NCBI RefSeq assembly: GCF_000943545.1 | Contig: NZ_JTHP01000017.1 | Span: 30,904 to 94,903, forward strand | Origin: Paenibacillus terrae | Lineage (GTDB): Bacteria; Bacillota; Bacilli; Paenibacillales; Paenibacillaceae | DNA: 64,000 bases | Reading direction: 5' to 3' | Shown: one piece after another, positions 1 to 8,078 of the stretch | Layout: each line of letters opens with the position of its first letter | How positions within the stretch are numbered: position 1 is the stretch's first letter | The notes under the pieces: model-generated | Database searches by the model: none | What the model was told of the DNA's origin: nothing | The model's input: the letters and a program-made list of their open reading frames with translations, nothing else | Made by a program: the position numbers and the translations under genes

Positions 1-1272
1 GATGGTATTCGCATCAGCCCGGAATTTAACCGCTGCATCCTCTGCCGTCATCTGCCCGAAATTGACCTGCTCAATATAATCGGTCAGGGTCGCAATCACT
101 TCCGGTGATCCAACGGGCGGCGGTGGGCTCATTGGAGAAGCCTTCGGTTCCATGGAAGCCACAAAATCAAACACCTGCTTCGTAGGCTCGCTCAGCTCTG
201 CCGCTACAGCTTCCTTGATTTTGGCGGAAATCGGTACGCCCCGCTCACCTTTAATCAATTTATTCGCTTCTACATCATTCATCCAGAAATCAATAAACTT
301 AGCGGCTTCATCCTTCACCTGTGAATGGGAAGCGACCGCCCAGTACATCGTAGGCTGCATGTATATGCCTTTTTCCATATTCGGTCCAAACATTGGAGCC
401 AACGCCATCGGGCGGTTAACAACCTGCTGTAAGCCTACATACTGATTGGACCATTGCCAAACGCCGATGCCCTTTTCTTTTACAATATCGGATTCTTCAA
501 TAATCCCCTTGGTCTGGTTCATGACTTCAGGAGACGGGGTTGCCTCCTTCTTAATCAGATCAGCCATACTGCTGAAGAAATCGACAAACAGCTTATCGTC
601 GTCATACCCCAATCCTGTTCCTTCCGCATTGTAGAGAGACTTTCCATGTGTACGCAAATAGTAGTGGAAGAAAATATCGGCAACCATGGAGCTGTCAAAG
701 TGTACTTTATTGGATGCTGCCTTCAAAGCCAGTTCTTTGTATTGATCCCATGTCCAGTTGTCAGGAATTTTGTCTATACCCGCCTTTTTGAGCAACGCCG
801 GATCATATTGGAAACCCAGCACATTGACACCTGTTGGAATACCATATTGCTTTCCGGCAATTACACCGGTTTTGAGTACATTTTCGTTCACGTCAGCGAC
901 CTGAATTTTCTGATTCAGGTAAGGCGCCAAATCCTCCAGTTGACCGTTTTTCGCATATTGGCTAATGTACGAAATGTCCATTTGTACGATATCCGGCAGC
1001 TGGTTTGCCGCAGCCTGCGGGGCGAGCTTTTTCCAATAGTCATCAAAAGAGGCATATTCCACATCAATCGTCACATTTGGATTTTTCTGCTTATACAGGT
1101 CAACGACCTTCTGCGTATATTCATGACGCGTATCCGATCCCCACCAAGCGATCCGCAACTTTACCTTCCCGTCTGCACTTGTGCCCGAATTGCCACCGCT
1201 GTTCGCTCCGCTGCATGCCGTCGTCAGCACGAGCAGCATAGCCATGACCAGAAACCATCCCTTTTTGCCCAC
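1..1272 (-). CDS. Extracellular sugar-binding lipoprotein of an ABC transporter (3' end outside window)
   Basis: Substrate-binding protein (family 1 extracellular solute-binding type) that would capture a sugar or oligosaccharide outside the membrane for an ABC importer. The reading frame runs from a GTG at 1272 to the window edge, 424 codons, so the C-terminus is missing. The GTG is preceded by a GGGGAG site at good spacing. The N-terminus is Lys-rich, then hydrophobic, and ends in the lipobox LTTAC, with Cys20 as the lipid attachment site, followed by a Gly/Ser-rich linker. The sequence after that (RIAWWGSDTRHEYT) is typical of the family. A perfect cre box lies about 70 bases upstream. The permease genes expected after it would be outside the window. 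The YesM/YesN pair at 3318-6636 on the same strand is its likely regulator. Confidence 0.9.
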   Translation of the reverse strand, partial: MGKKGWFLVMAMLLVLTTACSGANSGGNSGTSADGKVKLRIAWWGSDTRHEYTQKVVDLYKQKNPNVTIDVEYASFDDYWKKLAPQAAANQLPDIVQMDISYISQYAKNGQLEDLAPYLNQKIQVADVNENVLKTGVIAGKQYGIPTGVNVLGFQYDPALLKKAGIDKIPDNWTWDQYKELALKAASNKVHFDSSMVADIFFHYYLRTHGKSLYNAEGTGLGYDDDKLFVDFFSSMADLIKKEATPSPEVMNQTKGIIEESDIVKEKGIGVWQWSNQYVGLQQVVNRPMALAPMFGPNMEKGIYMQPTMYWAVASHSQVKDEAAKFIDFWMNDVEANKLIKGERGVPISAKIKEAVAAELSEPTKQVFDFVASMEPKASPMSPPPPVGSPEVIATLTDYIEQVNFGQMTAEDAAVKFRADANTI

Positions 1273-1724
1273 TTATCTCTCCCCTTTTCGCTGTTCTAGA
1301 AAGGAGCCATGTTACAAGTGACAACGTATTTACGCAAAATTGATAGCGTTTACATTTGCTCCTGTTGTTATTTTCCCAAAAGCAGAGAAGCATTGGAATA
1401 CACAAATCAGATTTCCTGGGTTTAAAAAACAGAGAGGATTACTTGTACCTAAATAAGCCGAACTTAAAAGTTTCTTATCGTGCCACTACGCAGTTGGATG
1501 GTGCTTCCCATCGCCACCGCCCCCGGATTTCTGAAATTAAGCCTATGATCAAGGTAGAAATCCGGGGACAAAAGCGACCGCTTCGCTTGTACAGCACTAT
1601 TCCACCTACTCCGTTTATAAGCCACCGTCACTGCGAACCATTAGTGGAAATGGGGATATTATACTTTAGGCATTCTGTCTTCCTTAAGCAATCTACCGAT
1701 ATATAAGAAAGGAGGATGAATTAC
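1273..1724. other. Intergenic region with a 12-bp hairpin (1521-1567)
   Basis: About 450 bases without a convincing gene. An open frame at 1356-1706 has no ribosome-binding site and no recognisable domain. The stretch holds the cre box and a hairpin with arms CCCCGGATTTCT (1521-1532) and AGAAATCCGGGG (1556-1567), loop 23 bases. There is no T-run after it, so it is not a usual terminator; it may be an intergenic repeat, which cannot be tested from one window. Confidence 0.4.
1341..1355 (-). promoter_or_regulatory. cre box (CcpA operator) upstream of the sugar-binding protein
   Basis: On the minus strand the 15 bases read ATGTAAACGCTATCA, matching the Bacillus cre consensus WTGNAANCGNWNNCW at every fixed position. 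It ends 69 bases before the GTG of the binding-protein gene. By knowledge of CcpA this predicts glucose repression of the transporter. Confidence 0.7.
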
Positions 1725-2354
1725 ATGAAACTCAAAGCTGGTGCTGCCGGAAGACATATCAGATTAGTGTATGGTGCAAACGGACATTTTATGGCTCTGG
1801 GAAGCATTTCACTTGAAACATTTCGTAAGGTTAGAAAAAAGCTGGTCCGTAATACTACTTTTAAGGATTTAAGAGATTTAAGAGCGGGGATCTCATCACA
1901 GGTGAAATTTTCTCTACAACTTACCATGATTATAGCAATCACTTCTTTTATAATTACATTCGCAATATCACCAATGACTTTTTACCTACAGCAATCCTCA
2001 AAAACAAATGATTGGACTCATGAGTATTTAGTTTTAATTCATAAAGAAAAACTACAGGAAATTGAAAGTATTACTGGAAAAGAGGATTACTTAAAAGATG
2101 CATTGGAGAATGAGAGAACAAGTTACATTACGGAATTAAGCAAATTACAAAGGGTTCATATTAGGGCGATTTCTTTGGTTATAGTTCCTATAATGCTCAT
2201 ATTTTCAACATTAATTTATAGAAATAAGTGGCTGTATTGTGTCGAGCAATGCGTTAATGAAGCATTTGAAGAAAAAAAGGAACTACTTGAAAAGAAGAAG
2301 GAACGAAGAGAGAAGGAGTTACAAAGTCGCAAAGATACACACTTGATTAACTAA
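1725..2354 (+). CDS. Hypothetical two-TM membrane protein with charged coiled-coil tail
   Basis: Not recognised. The protein has 209 residues if it starts at the ATG at 1725, which sits 9 bases after GGAGG (1711-1715); the ATG at 1716 touches the site and is less likely. It shows a basic N-terminal segment (about 1-61), a membrane segment (about 64-88), a mostly hydrophilic stretch of about 60 residues, a second membrane segment (about 148-166), and a Lys/Glu-rich coiled-coil tail (about 180-205). The gene is clearly richer in A and T than its neighbours, as are the toxin and antitoxin genes that follow, which suggests a transferred island. It could be a partner of the toxin-antitoxin pair or an unrelated passenger. 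Confidence 0.7.
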   Translation: MKLKAGAAGRHIRLVYGANGHFMALGSISLETFRKVRKKLVRNTTFKDLRDLRAGISSQVKFSLQLTMIIAITSFIITFAISPMTFYLQQSSKTNDWTHEYLVLIHKEKLQEIESITGKEDYLKDALENERTSYITELSKLQRVHIRAISLVIVPIMLIFSTLIYRNKWLYCVEQCVNEAFEEKKELLEKKKERREKELQSRKDTHLIN

Positions 2355-2448
2355 ATGTTTTAGGAAGTAGAACTAACGTTTTCACGCCATAACTATATTT
2401 CTTGTAAATAAAAATAAAAAAGCCAACAACATGAAGATCCTCTTGCCA

Positions 2449-2492
2449 TTTGATATCGTCCTTGATATATTTATATCAAGGACGATATCAAA
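2449..2492. repeat. Perfect 21-bp inverted repeat (2-base spacer) before the toxin gene
   Basis: Left arm 2449-2469 and right arm 2472-2492 are exact reverse complements, with TT between them. It ends 29 bases before the toxin ATG. It has no T-run, so a terminator is unlikely. It could be the operator for the HTH antitoxin, since such modules usually autorepress, or the stem of a small mobile element. Confidence 0.8.
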
Positions 2493-2521
2493 GTCTGATT
2501 ACAGAGAAACGAGGTTGTTTC

Positions 2522-2800
2522 ATGGCAGAAATTATTTTTTATTATACGGTTAAAGGGAACTCTGAAGTGGATGACTTCCTGCAATTACTGGATGATAAGG
2601 CTGTATGCGGTGATATGAAAGCTGAGAAACATCTAGAAGATATTGATTACACTTTTCAGAGAGTAGAGGATGGAATGCCACACTCACGCCCTTTACGAGG
2701 CGGGTTGTACGAATTACGGCCTGGACGCCTTCGAATCCTATACTTTCGCTGGCAAGGTAAGCTCGTGCTGTTAACCGTCTTTCAGAAAAGCACTCAATAA
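2522..2800 (+). pseudogene. RelE/ParE-superfamily (HigB/Gp49-like) toxin with premature in-frame stop
   Basis: RNA-targeting toxin of a type II toxin-antitoxin pair. The start is the ATG at 2522, after a GAGG site. The product has 92 residues and shows the family core: the helical N-terminus, the loop SRPLRGGLYELR, then GRLRILYFRW and a strand ending LLTVFQKSTQ. The frame stops at TAA (2798-2800), exactly where family members continue. Reading on in the same frame gives TPNHEIERAENR, then IKDWMKRFGK, and a TAA at 2867-2869. That is the normal C-terminal helix of this family. A single A-to-T change (AAA to TAA) explains the stop. Without it the gene would be 2522-2866 (115 codons). The toxin may therefore be inactive or weakened. 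The antitoxin gene behind it is intact. Confidence 0.8.
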
Positions 2801-2898
2801 ACCCCAAATCATGAAATTGAACGAGCCGAAAATAGGATTAAGGATTGGATGAAGCGTTTCGGAAAGTAAATCCCCTTGATACCGGAGGTGATAACACA

Positions 2899-3219
2899 AT
2901 GAATGAGAAGCCAGAACTTAAAACTTGGTCCGATAGACGCAAACAGTTAAACTATAAAACTGATTATGAAAAACAAGTGATCACTGAAATGGCTCGGGTA
3001 GTAAATGATATCGTCCGCAGACGTAAAGAACTTGGGCTTACACAACGTGATGTAGCTGAGAGAACTGGTATTACTCAAGCCCAAGTGGCGAGATTGGAGA
3101 CTTCAACGTCTGTGCCCTCTATGGAGACTGTAATGAAAGTAGCTCTTGCTTTGGGCTTCAAACTTGGGTTTGAAGAATCAACTAATGAACAAGCTGCATC
3201 TAAATTGACGTACGAATAA
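2899..3219 (+). CDS. XRE-family antitoxin (HigA-like)
   Basis: DNA-binding antitoxin paired with the toxin gene upstream. The start at ATG 2899 follows GGAGGTG with 8 bases between; an earlier in-frame ATG at 2845 lies inside the remnant toxin tail. The product has 106 residues. The HTH_3 domain covers about 37-92: the recognition part reads LTQRDVAERTGITQAQVARLE, followed by TSVPSMETVMKVALALG. The N-terminal 35 residues (TDYEKQVITEMARVVNDIVRRRKELG) are typical of antitoxins next to Gp49-type toxins. It is intact while its toxin is cut short. It would be expected to bind the inverted repeat at 2449-2492. Confidence 0.88.
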   Translation: MNEKPELKTWSDRRKQLNYKTDYEKQVITEMARVVNDIVRRRKELGLTQRDVAERTGITQAQVARLETSTSVPSMETVMKVALALGFKLGFEESTNEQAASKLTYE

Positions 3220-3256
3220 ACTTTAACATGTAATATGATGTATGCCATGAAACTTT

Positions 3257-3286
3257 AAAGGAGCCGTGAGGCTCCTTTTTTCTTTT
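3257..3286 (+). terminator. Rho-independent terminator of the toxin-antitoxin unit
   Basis: Stem AAAGGAGCC / GGCTCCTTT with loop GTGA, followed by a T-run. It closes the antitoxin gene and faces the end of the response-regulator gene. Confidence 0.8.
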
Positions 3287-3317
3287 GAGGAAGGGAATTA
3301 GAGCCTTACTTACCCAC

Positions 3318-4877
3318 TCATCCCCGTTCCTGTGATTTAATATACTCCGATGGGGTCATACCCGCCCATTTTTTGAACACCTGGCTGAAATATTGGGCGT
3401 TTCCGCCGAAGCCGAACCATTCCGCCAGCTCAAACACCTTTACATCTCCCGTCTCCCGAATATGCTCAGCCGCACGTTCGATCCGATAGCGATTAACGTA
3501 ATGTGAAAAGTTTTCACCCGTTACCTTTTTGAAAATTTTCCCCAGGTAGTCGGAATTCATGTACAGCATTTGCCCGGCCACTGCGTTCAGGGACAAATCG
3601 GATTTTCGATAGTTTTGCTCAATAATGGTGATCATTTTATCAACCGTGGAGGATTGACGGCTCACATTGCTCTTATAGTAGATTGCGGTCATTCGTCCGG
3701 CAGCCTCCTGCACAAAGGATTTGAGACAAGCAAGCGTTTTTTGCTCTGCCAGCACGGCCATTCGGCTCGTAAACTCGGAGCGCTCCTCTTCAGGGCATAT
3801 ACGGATCATGGCGGCATACAGCTGAAGCACATAGGAACGGGTCACCGAAATTTCCAGCTTCATACGGGACAGAATGCCAAACAGTCGATCCACTTCCTGT
3901 ACAACCTCCTCCGTATTTCCAGCCTTGATCAGCAGACCAAACTTTTCCTCGTCCAGCTCCAAATCGGCCATCTCCCGTGGGTCCTCGGTCGCCAGATCTT
4001 CCTTCGTAATCAGACTGCCCTCCCCGGTATAAAAACGGTGATTCATACAATGCAGTGTCTCCCGGTACATCCCCCTCGAGTGCTCCATACTGTCAGATTC
4101 GCTAACCGCAACCGTCACCTCCAGCTTGTAAAAACGGCGAAACGTCGCACGTACCGCGTCAAGCTGCTCCATAAGCCTGGACGTATCGTTCCCGCTTTCC
4201 AGCACGATGAGCAGTTGGCCTTGCATGGTCGTACCAAGCAGGACATTATCCATTAAATCTGCCGCAATATTTTGCAGCGCAAACAGATGCTCCGGCTCAT
4301 GGGATTCCTCGACTCGCAGCAGTAGCATTCGAACCTGCTTATCTTGCAGCTCCAGACCGAATAACCGCTCATAAAAAGCGATATCCCGACTGCCGTAAGT
4401 TTTATAGGAAATAAACTCCTTCAAAAAATGCTCCTTTACATGCGGCAGCATACGCTGAAAATCAAGCTTCATCCGGTTCACAAACTGCTTGCGCTCCTCC
4501 TGTTCCTCCCGCTCCTGCCCCAGCTCGGTCAACGCCTCATGAATTTGCCGCTCATTGCAGGGCTTCAACAAGTAGTGCTTTACCCCGTATTGCATGGCCC
4601 GACAAGCATAGTCGAAATCTTTATAGCCGGACAACAGAATGAAACGAACATCTGGAAAATGCTCCGTCGTTTTGGCAACCAGGCCGATGCCATCCAATCC
4701 AGGCATAGAGATGTCGCTGATCACAAAATCAGGCGGACTGGCCTGAATCTGATCGTAGGCCTCAATCCCATTGCGTGCTGTACCCACCAGCTTTGTCCCT
4801 GCTTTGCTCCAATCTACCACCTGTGATATTCCTTCCAAAATCATACGCTCATCATCAACCAGCAGCACCTTGTACAT
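3318..4877 (-). CDS. YesN-type response regulator (REC + AraC HTH)
   Basis: Transcriptional activator paired with the YesM-like kinase upstream. The 519 residues have an N-terminal receiver domain (1-120): acidic pair DDE near residue 8, phospho-acceptor Asp in FVISDISMPG (near 55), and Lys in YLLKP (near 105). A middle region of about 280 residues follows, and a C-terminal AraC double helix-turn-helix (about 415-515) with NSDYLGKIFKKVTGENFSHYV and the usual second motif ending MTPSEYIK. The start ATG 4877 overlaps the kinase gene by 23 bases, so the two are co-translated. It very likely controls the sugar transporter whose binding protein lies at 1-1272. Confidence 0.95.
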   Translation of the reverse strand: MYKVLLVDDERMILEGISQVVDWSKAGTKLVGTARNGIEAYDQIQASPPDFVISDISMPGLDGIGLVAKTTEHFPDVRFILLSGYKDFDYACRAMQYGVKHYLLKPCNERQIHEALTELGQEREEQEERKQFVNRMKLDFQRMLPHVKEHFLKEFISYKTYGSRDIAFYERLFGLELQDKQVRMLLLRVEESHEPEHLFALQNIAADLMDNVLLGTTMQGQLLIVLESGNDTSRLMEQLDAVRATFRRFYKLEVTVAVSESDSMEHSRGMYRETLHCMNHRFYTGEGSLITKEDLATEDPREMADLELDEEKFGLLIKAGNTEEVVQEVDRLFGILSRMKLEISVTRSYVLQLYAAMIRICPEEERSEFTSRMAVLAEQKTLACLKSFVQEAAGRMTAIYYKSNVSRQSSTVDKMITIIEQNYRKSDLSLNAVAGQMLYMNSDYLGKIFKKVTGENFSHYVNRYRIERAAEHIRETGDVKVFELAEWFGFGGNAQYFSQVFKKWAGMTPSEYIKSQERG

Positions 4878-6636
4878 GACCCTGTTCCCCTTTCACATAT
4901 GGAATACAGACATGAATCGACGTTCCTGTTCCTGACTCACTGTGCAGCTCTATCCCCCACGGTGTACCAAACGTCAGGTCAATCCGCTCCTGAATGTTCG
5001 CAAGCCCAATACCCTGCCCCCGTGTAGCGACCTGCCCGCTTCGCAGCTTTTCCAGAAAATCCCGTGTCATTCCCGGCCCGTCATCCTCGACCCGCAGCAA
5101 CAACGCACCTTCTTGCTCCCGGGCAATGATAGTAATCCGACATGGCTCAATTCGCGGCTCCAGCGCGTAATGAATCGCATTCTCTACCAAGGGTTGAAGC
5201 GTCAGCTTCGGAATCTGCGCATCCATCAGCTCCTCTGGCACATCCAGATGGAAAACAAGGCGTTCATCGAAGCGTGTTTTTTGGATCGTTACATAACTTC
5301 GCACAATGTCCAATTCTTTCCGAAGTGGAATGAGCTGTTCCTCAAAACTGACCGCACTGCGCAACAGAAATGCAAGCGCCTCTACCATTTCTGAGATACG
5401 GTCCTGCTTATTCGCCTTGGCGAGCCAGTTCACAGACTCCAGCGTGTTATACAAAAAATGCGGATTAATTTGAGCCTGAAGCGCCTTTAATTCCGTCTCC
5501 CGCAGCAATAGCTGCTTCGCAACATTCTCATTAATCAGCTCACGGATACGGCGGACCATCTTCTTATAAGTCCGGTGCAGCAAGCCCACCTCATCCTGTG
5601 TGGAAAGCGGAACTGCGCCGAGTGCTTCCTCCTCCAGACGGTCGAGATCTCCTTTTTCAATTTTACGCATGTTCTGGATTAGTTGAACGATCGGCTTCGT
5701 AATACTGCCAGATAATCGGGCTCCCAGTGCCAGCGCGATCAGAAGCATAATGACAAAAATAGCGCTTACAATTTCTTTGATTATAGTAATACTCCGAAAC
5801 ATATCATCAAAGGGGGTCATATGCAAATACGTCCAGCCCGTATAAGAGGATTTGATCTGGGCTGCGAAAAAGGTCCCGCCTGTGTAGGTCGCAATTCCGT
5901 AAGGCTGCTTCCGCGCAAGCTCGGCCTGCATATCACTCTCACTCAAAGGCGGTGTTTCGGGATAAATCATCTGCTTGCCATCTGTAATCATCAGCTGTCC
6001 GTCACGACCGGAGGTCTGCACACGATCCGCTACAATTCGGTCAATCCGCACACGAATCGCAAGCGTTCCGAGCCCATTTAACGTAAAATTGGTATCTGTA
6101 AAGGATTTGAATTCCCGCGCTGCCAGTAAGGAGGAGTGACCTGCCGCATACCATGCGTTGGAACCGTCATATTCGGCTGCCAGCTCCGACAGGGTGGATC
6201 GAAGCTCTGAGGGAATACCCTCACGGTTGCCCGCACTCATGACCTGCCCCTCTTTGTCGATCACCATCATAGAATAGATATAGGTTTCAGAGCCTGCGAA
6301 GGCGACAAGCCTATTCGTTATTTTTTTACGCAGCACCATTTTGGTATAAGGAGAGGTTTCTCTTTCCAATTGTAGCAAATAACGCTGAAGCTGTTCGTCT
6401 GTTGTCACCTTGAAAGTAACTTTTTCAACATCCTTCAGCTCATTTTCAATACCGATTGAAGAAATGTTGAGTACTTCGGATGTCTTTTTATACATTTGAT
6501 TATCATAAATATGAAATACGTATTTAAGTATGACTGCAACAACCGCAAAATTAACCAGCATGAGCACCGTAATCAGCAGTACCATTTTATGATGGATTCC
6601 GGCATTTTTGAAAGCGCTTTTAAAATAAGTGATCAG
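4855..6636 (-). CDS. YesM-type sensor histidine kinase, probable CTG start
   Basis: Membrane sensor kinase for the partner regulator. It has an N-terminal membrane segment, an extracellular sensing region of roughly 250 residues (dCache-like), a second membrane segment, a HAMP domain, a His_kinase domain with the phospho-site QINPHFLYNTLE, and an HATPase domain with VEDDGPGM and GQGIGLANIQER. The first ATG (6585) has no ribosome-binding site. Upstream in frame lies a run reading ITYFKSAFKNAGIHHK, a normal N-terminus for this family, beginning at CTG 6634-6636, 9 bases after a perfect GGAGG. No ATG, GTG or TTG serves that site, so CTG is the likely start (593 residues). Confidence 0.9.
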   Translation of the reverse strand: MITYFKSAFKNAGIHHKMVLLITVLMLVNFAVVAVILKYVFHIYDNQMYKKTSEVLNISSIGIENELKDVEKVTFKVTTDEQLQRYLLQLERETSPYTKMVLRKKITNRLVAFAGSETYIYSMMVIDKEGQVMSAGNREGIPSELRSTLSELAAEYDGSNAWYAAGHSSLLAAREFKSFTDTNFTLNGLGTLAIRVRIDRIVADRVQTSGRDGQLMITDGKQMIYPETPPLSESDMQAELARKQPYGIATYTGGTFFAAQIKSSYTGWTYLHMTPFDDMFRSITIIKEIVSAIFVIMLLIALALGARLSGSITKPIVQLIQNMRKIEKGDLDRLEEEALGAVPLSTQDEVGLLHRTYKKMVRRIRELINENVAKQLLLRETELKALQAQINPHFLYNTLESVNWLAKANKQDRISEMVEALAFLLRSAVSFEEQLIPLRKELDIVRSYVTIQKTRFDERLVFHLDVPEELMDAQIPKLTLQPLVENAIHYALEPRIEPCRITIIAREQEGALLLRVEDDGPGMTRDFLEKLRSGQVATRGQGIGLANIQERIDLTFGTPWGIELHSESGTGTSIHVCIPYVKGEQGHVQGAAG

Positions 6637-6759
6637 TGGATGTCGCCTCCTTCGCTCGTCCTGCGCGTTCCAGCATGGAATGGAGATTGCACGATAAAGC
6701 TATACATCATACAAAATACCCCATGCCTTGGTCATTCGGCAAGAGGTATTTGTGTTCGC

Positions 6760-7005
6760 TCAGCGTTTGTCGGTTGGTTCCGATTTGTCCGCCTTGCTCA
6801 TATATTCATCGTATCGGTCATCCAGTTCCCGTGCCATGCTGCGGTATTTACGCGTCTCCTCCACAATAGGGTCGATATGGGTTTGAATCCGCACCTCATA
6901 TTTAGGAGTGAGCCGTTCGCGTTTTTTGGCCTCATTCTCACGAATTTCGCCTTCCGTCAGCAATTCACTGAGCTCGCGCTCCAAATCCTCGGATTGGCCC
7001 ATCAT
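6760..7005 (-). CDS. Hypothetical charged 81-residue protein
   Basis: Not recognised by name. It starts at ATG 7005 (or 7002), with GAAGGAGG just upstream at 4 to 7 bases. The product is short, very charged, mostly Glu, Arg and Lys, and predicted all helical with no membrane segment. It follows the inositol monophosphatase gene by 34 bases on the same strand and is probably co-transcribed with it. The clean ribosome-binding site and ordinary composition support a real gene. Confidence 0.72.
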   Translation of the reverse strand: MMGQSEDLERELSELLTEGEIRENEAKKRERLTPKYEVRIQTHIDPIVEETRKYRSMARELDDRYDEYMSKADKSEPTDKR

Positions 7006-7039
7006 CCTTCCTCCTTCAGCGATAAGCGATATAGGTGTA

Positions 7040-7957
7040 TTATAACCCGGTTGCGTCTGCTTCTTTCAGTACTTGAATGAGTTGAGAATGAATAGCCGTA
7101 TTAGTCGCTGCAATATGTCGCACGCTAAGGTCATAAGGCCTGCCCAGCGTATCTGTGATCGTTCCTCCCGATTCCTGTACCAGCAAAGCGCCCGCTGCTA
7201 CATCCCAGGCATTCAAACCGATTTCACAATAGGCTGACAGCCTTCCCGATGCCACATAAGCCAGATGCAGGGCTGCCGAGCCGAGTGCCCGAATGCCTCG
7301 TACCTGCGGTGTAAGTGCCTGTGCAATCTTCATATTCAGCGGCTGTGCAAAAGTGCGGTCCGGCGGGAAGCCGATGCACACCAGACTGTCTCCCAGTGTT
7401 TCTTCTCTGGATGCCCTCATCAGATTGCCATGTACATACGCGCCTTTACCTTTTTCAGCCACAAACATTTCGTCGCGGGACGGATCATAAATGACACCAA
7501 CAATCACCTCTCCACGGTGGGCCAAAGCGATAGATACACTGTAGTACGGCAGGCTGTGTACAAAATTGGTTGTACCGTCTACTGGATCAATAATCCACAA
7601 ATATTCCTCTTCACGAGCAGCCTCCAATGCACGGGCCGAAGCCTCGGCACCCGGCTCTACCCCCTCTTCGCCCAAAATGGCATGGTCGGGAAAATGCGTG
7701 AGAATCAGTCTGCGGATCATCTGCTCCGCACCTTTATCCACTTCGGTCACAAGGTCCGTCGGGGACTGCTTGGTGCCTAACTGCTCGACGGTGCCTAGTC
7801 TGCTTTTGATCCATTCCCCTGCTTTGGATGCCGCGTTAATGGCCACAGCGGTATAACTTTTTCCTGATACAATATAGGGAACCTTTTCGTTTTCATGTTC
7901 GTTCAACGTGTTCACTCTACTTTCTATATCATTGTTACGTGGTTTACGAAGCTGCAT
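7040..7957 (-). CDS. suhB: Inositol monophosphatase family protein (SuhB-like)
   Basis: Mg-dependent phosphatase of the inositol-1-phosphatase/CysQ superfamily. The metal-binding motifs are all visible: ILGEEG near residue 96, WIIDPVDGTTNF near 120-131, and the C-terminal LNAWDVAAGALLVQESGG near 245. In total 305 residues, about 35 longer at the N-terminus than usual. ATG 7957 has no clear ribosome-binding site, so the true start may be GTG 7912 or the nearby TTG. The substrate cannot be told from sequence. The gene lies upstream of the 81-residue hypothetical gene. Confidence 0.9.
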   Translation of the reverse strand: MQLRKPRNNDIESRVNTLNEHENEKVPYIVSGKSYTAVAINAASKAGEWIKSRLGTVEQLGTKQSPTDLVTEVDKGAEQMIRRLILTHFPDHAILGEEGVEPGAEASARALEAAREEEYLWIIDPVDGTTNFVHSLPYYSVSIALAHRGEVIVGVIYDPSRDEMFVAEKGKGAYVHGNLMRASREETLGDSLVCIGFPPDRTFAQPLNMKIAQALTPQVRGIRALGSAALHLAYVASGRLSAYCEIGLNAWDVAAGALLVQESGGTITDTLGRPYDLSVRHIAATNTAIHSQLIQVLKEADATGL

Positions 7958-8078
7958 TACAGCACAGTCTCTTAACCATCTCTGTTAAAGTACAACTTTT
8001 CTAGTTACGCAATCTATTATACACAATATATTCCATAAAGTTTCTCTATTTGGGAACTTATCCGCAGAACAATATTCT

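Noticed and set aside
454..1299. Open frame of 281 codons opposite the sugar-binding protein gene
   Set aside because: The minus strand encodes a clear lipoprotein across the whole stretch.
1356..1706. 116-codon open frame upstream of the island
   Set aside because: No ribosome-binding site, no domain, and it crosses a hairpin.
3006..3016. Copy of the repeat sequence TGATATCGTCC inside the antitoxin gene
   Set aside because: Only 11 bases long and in a coding context; likely chance.
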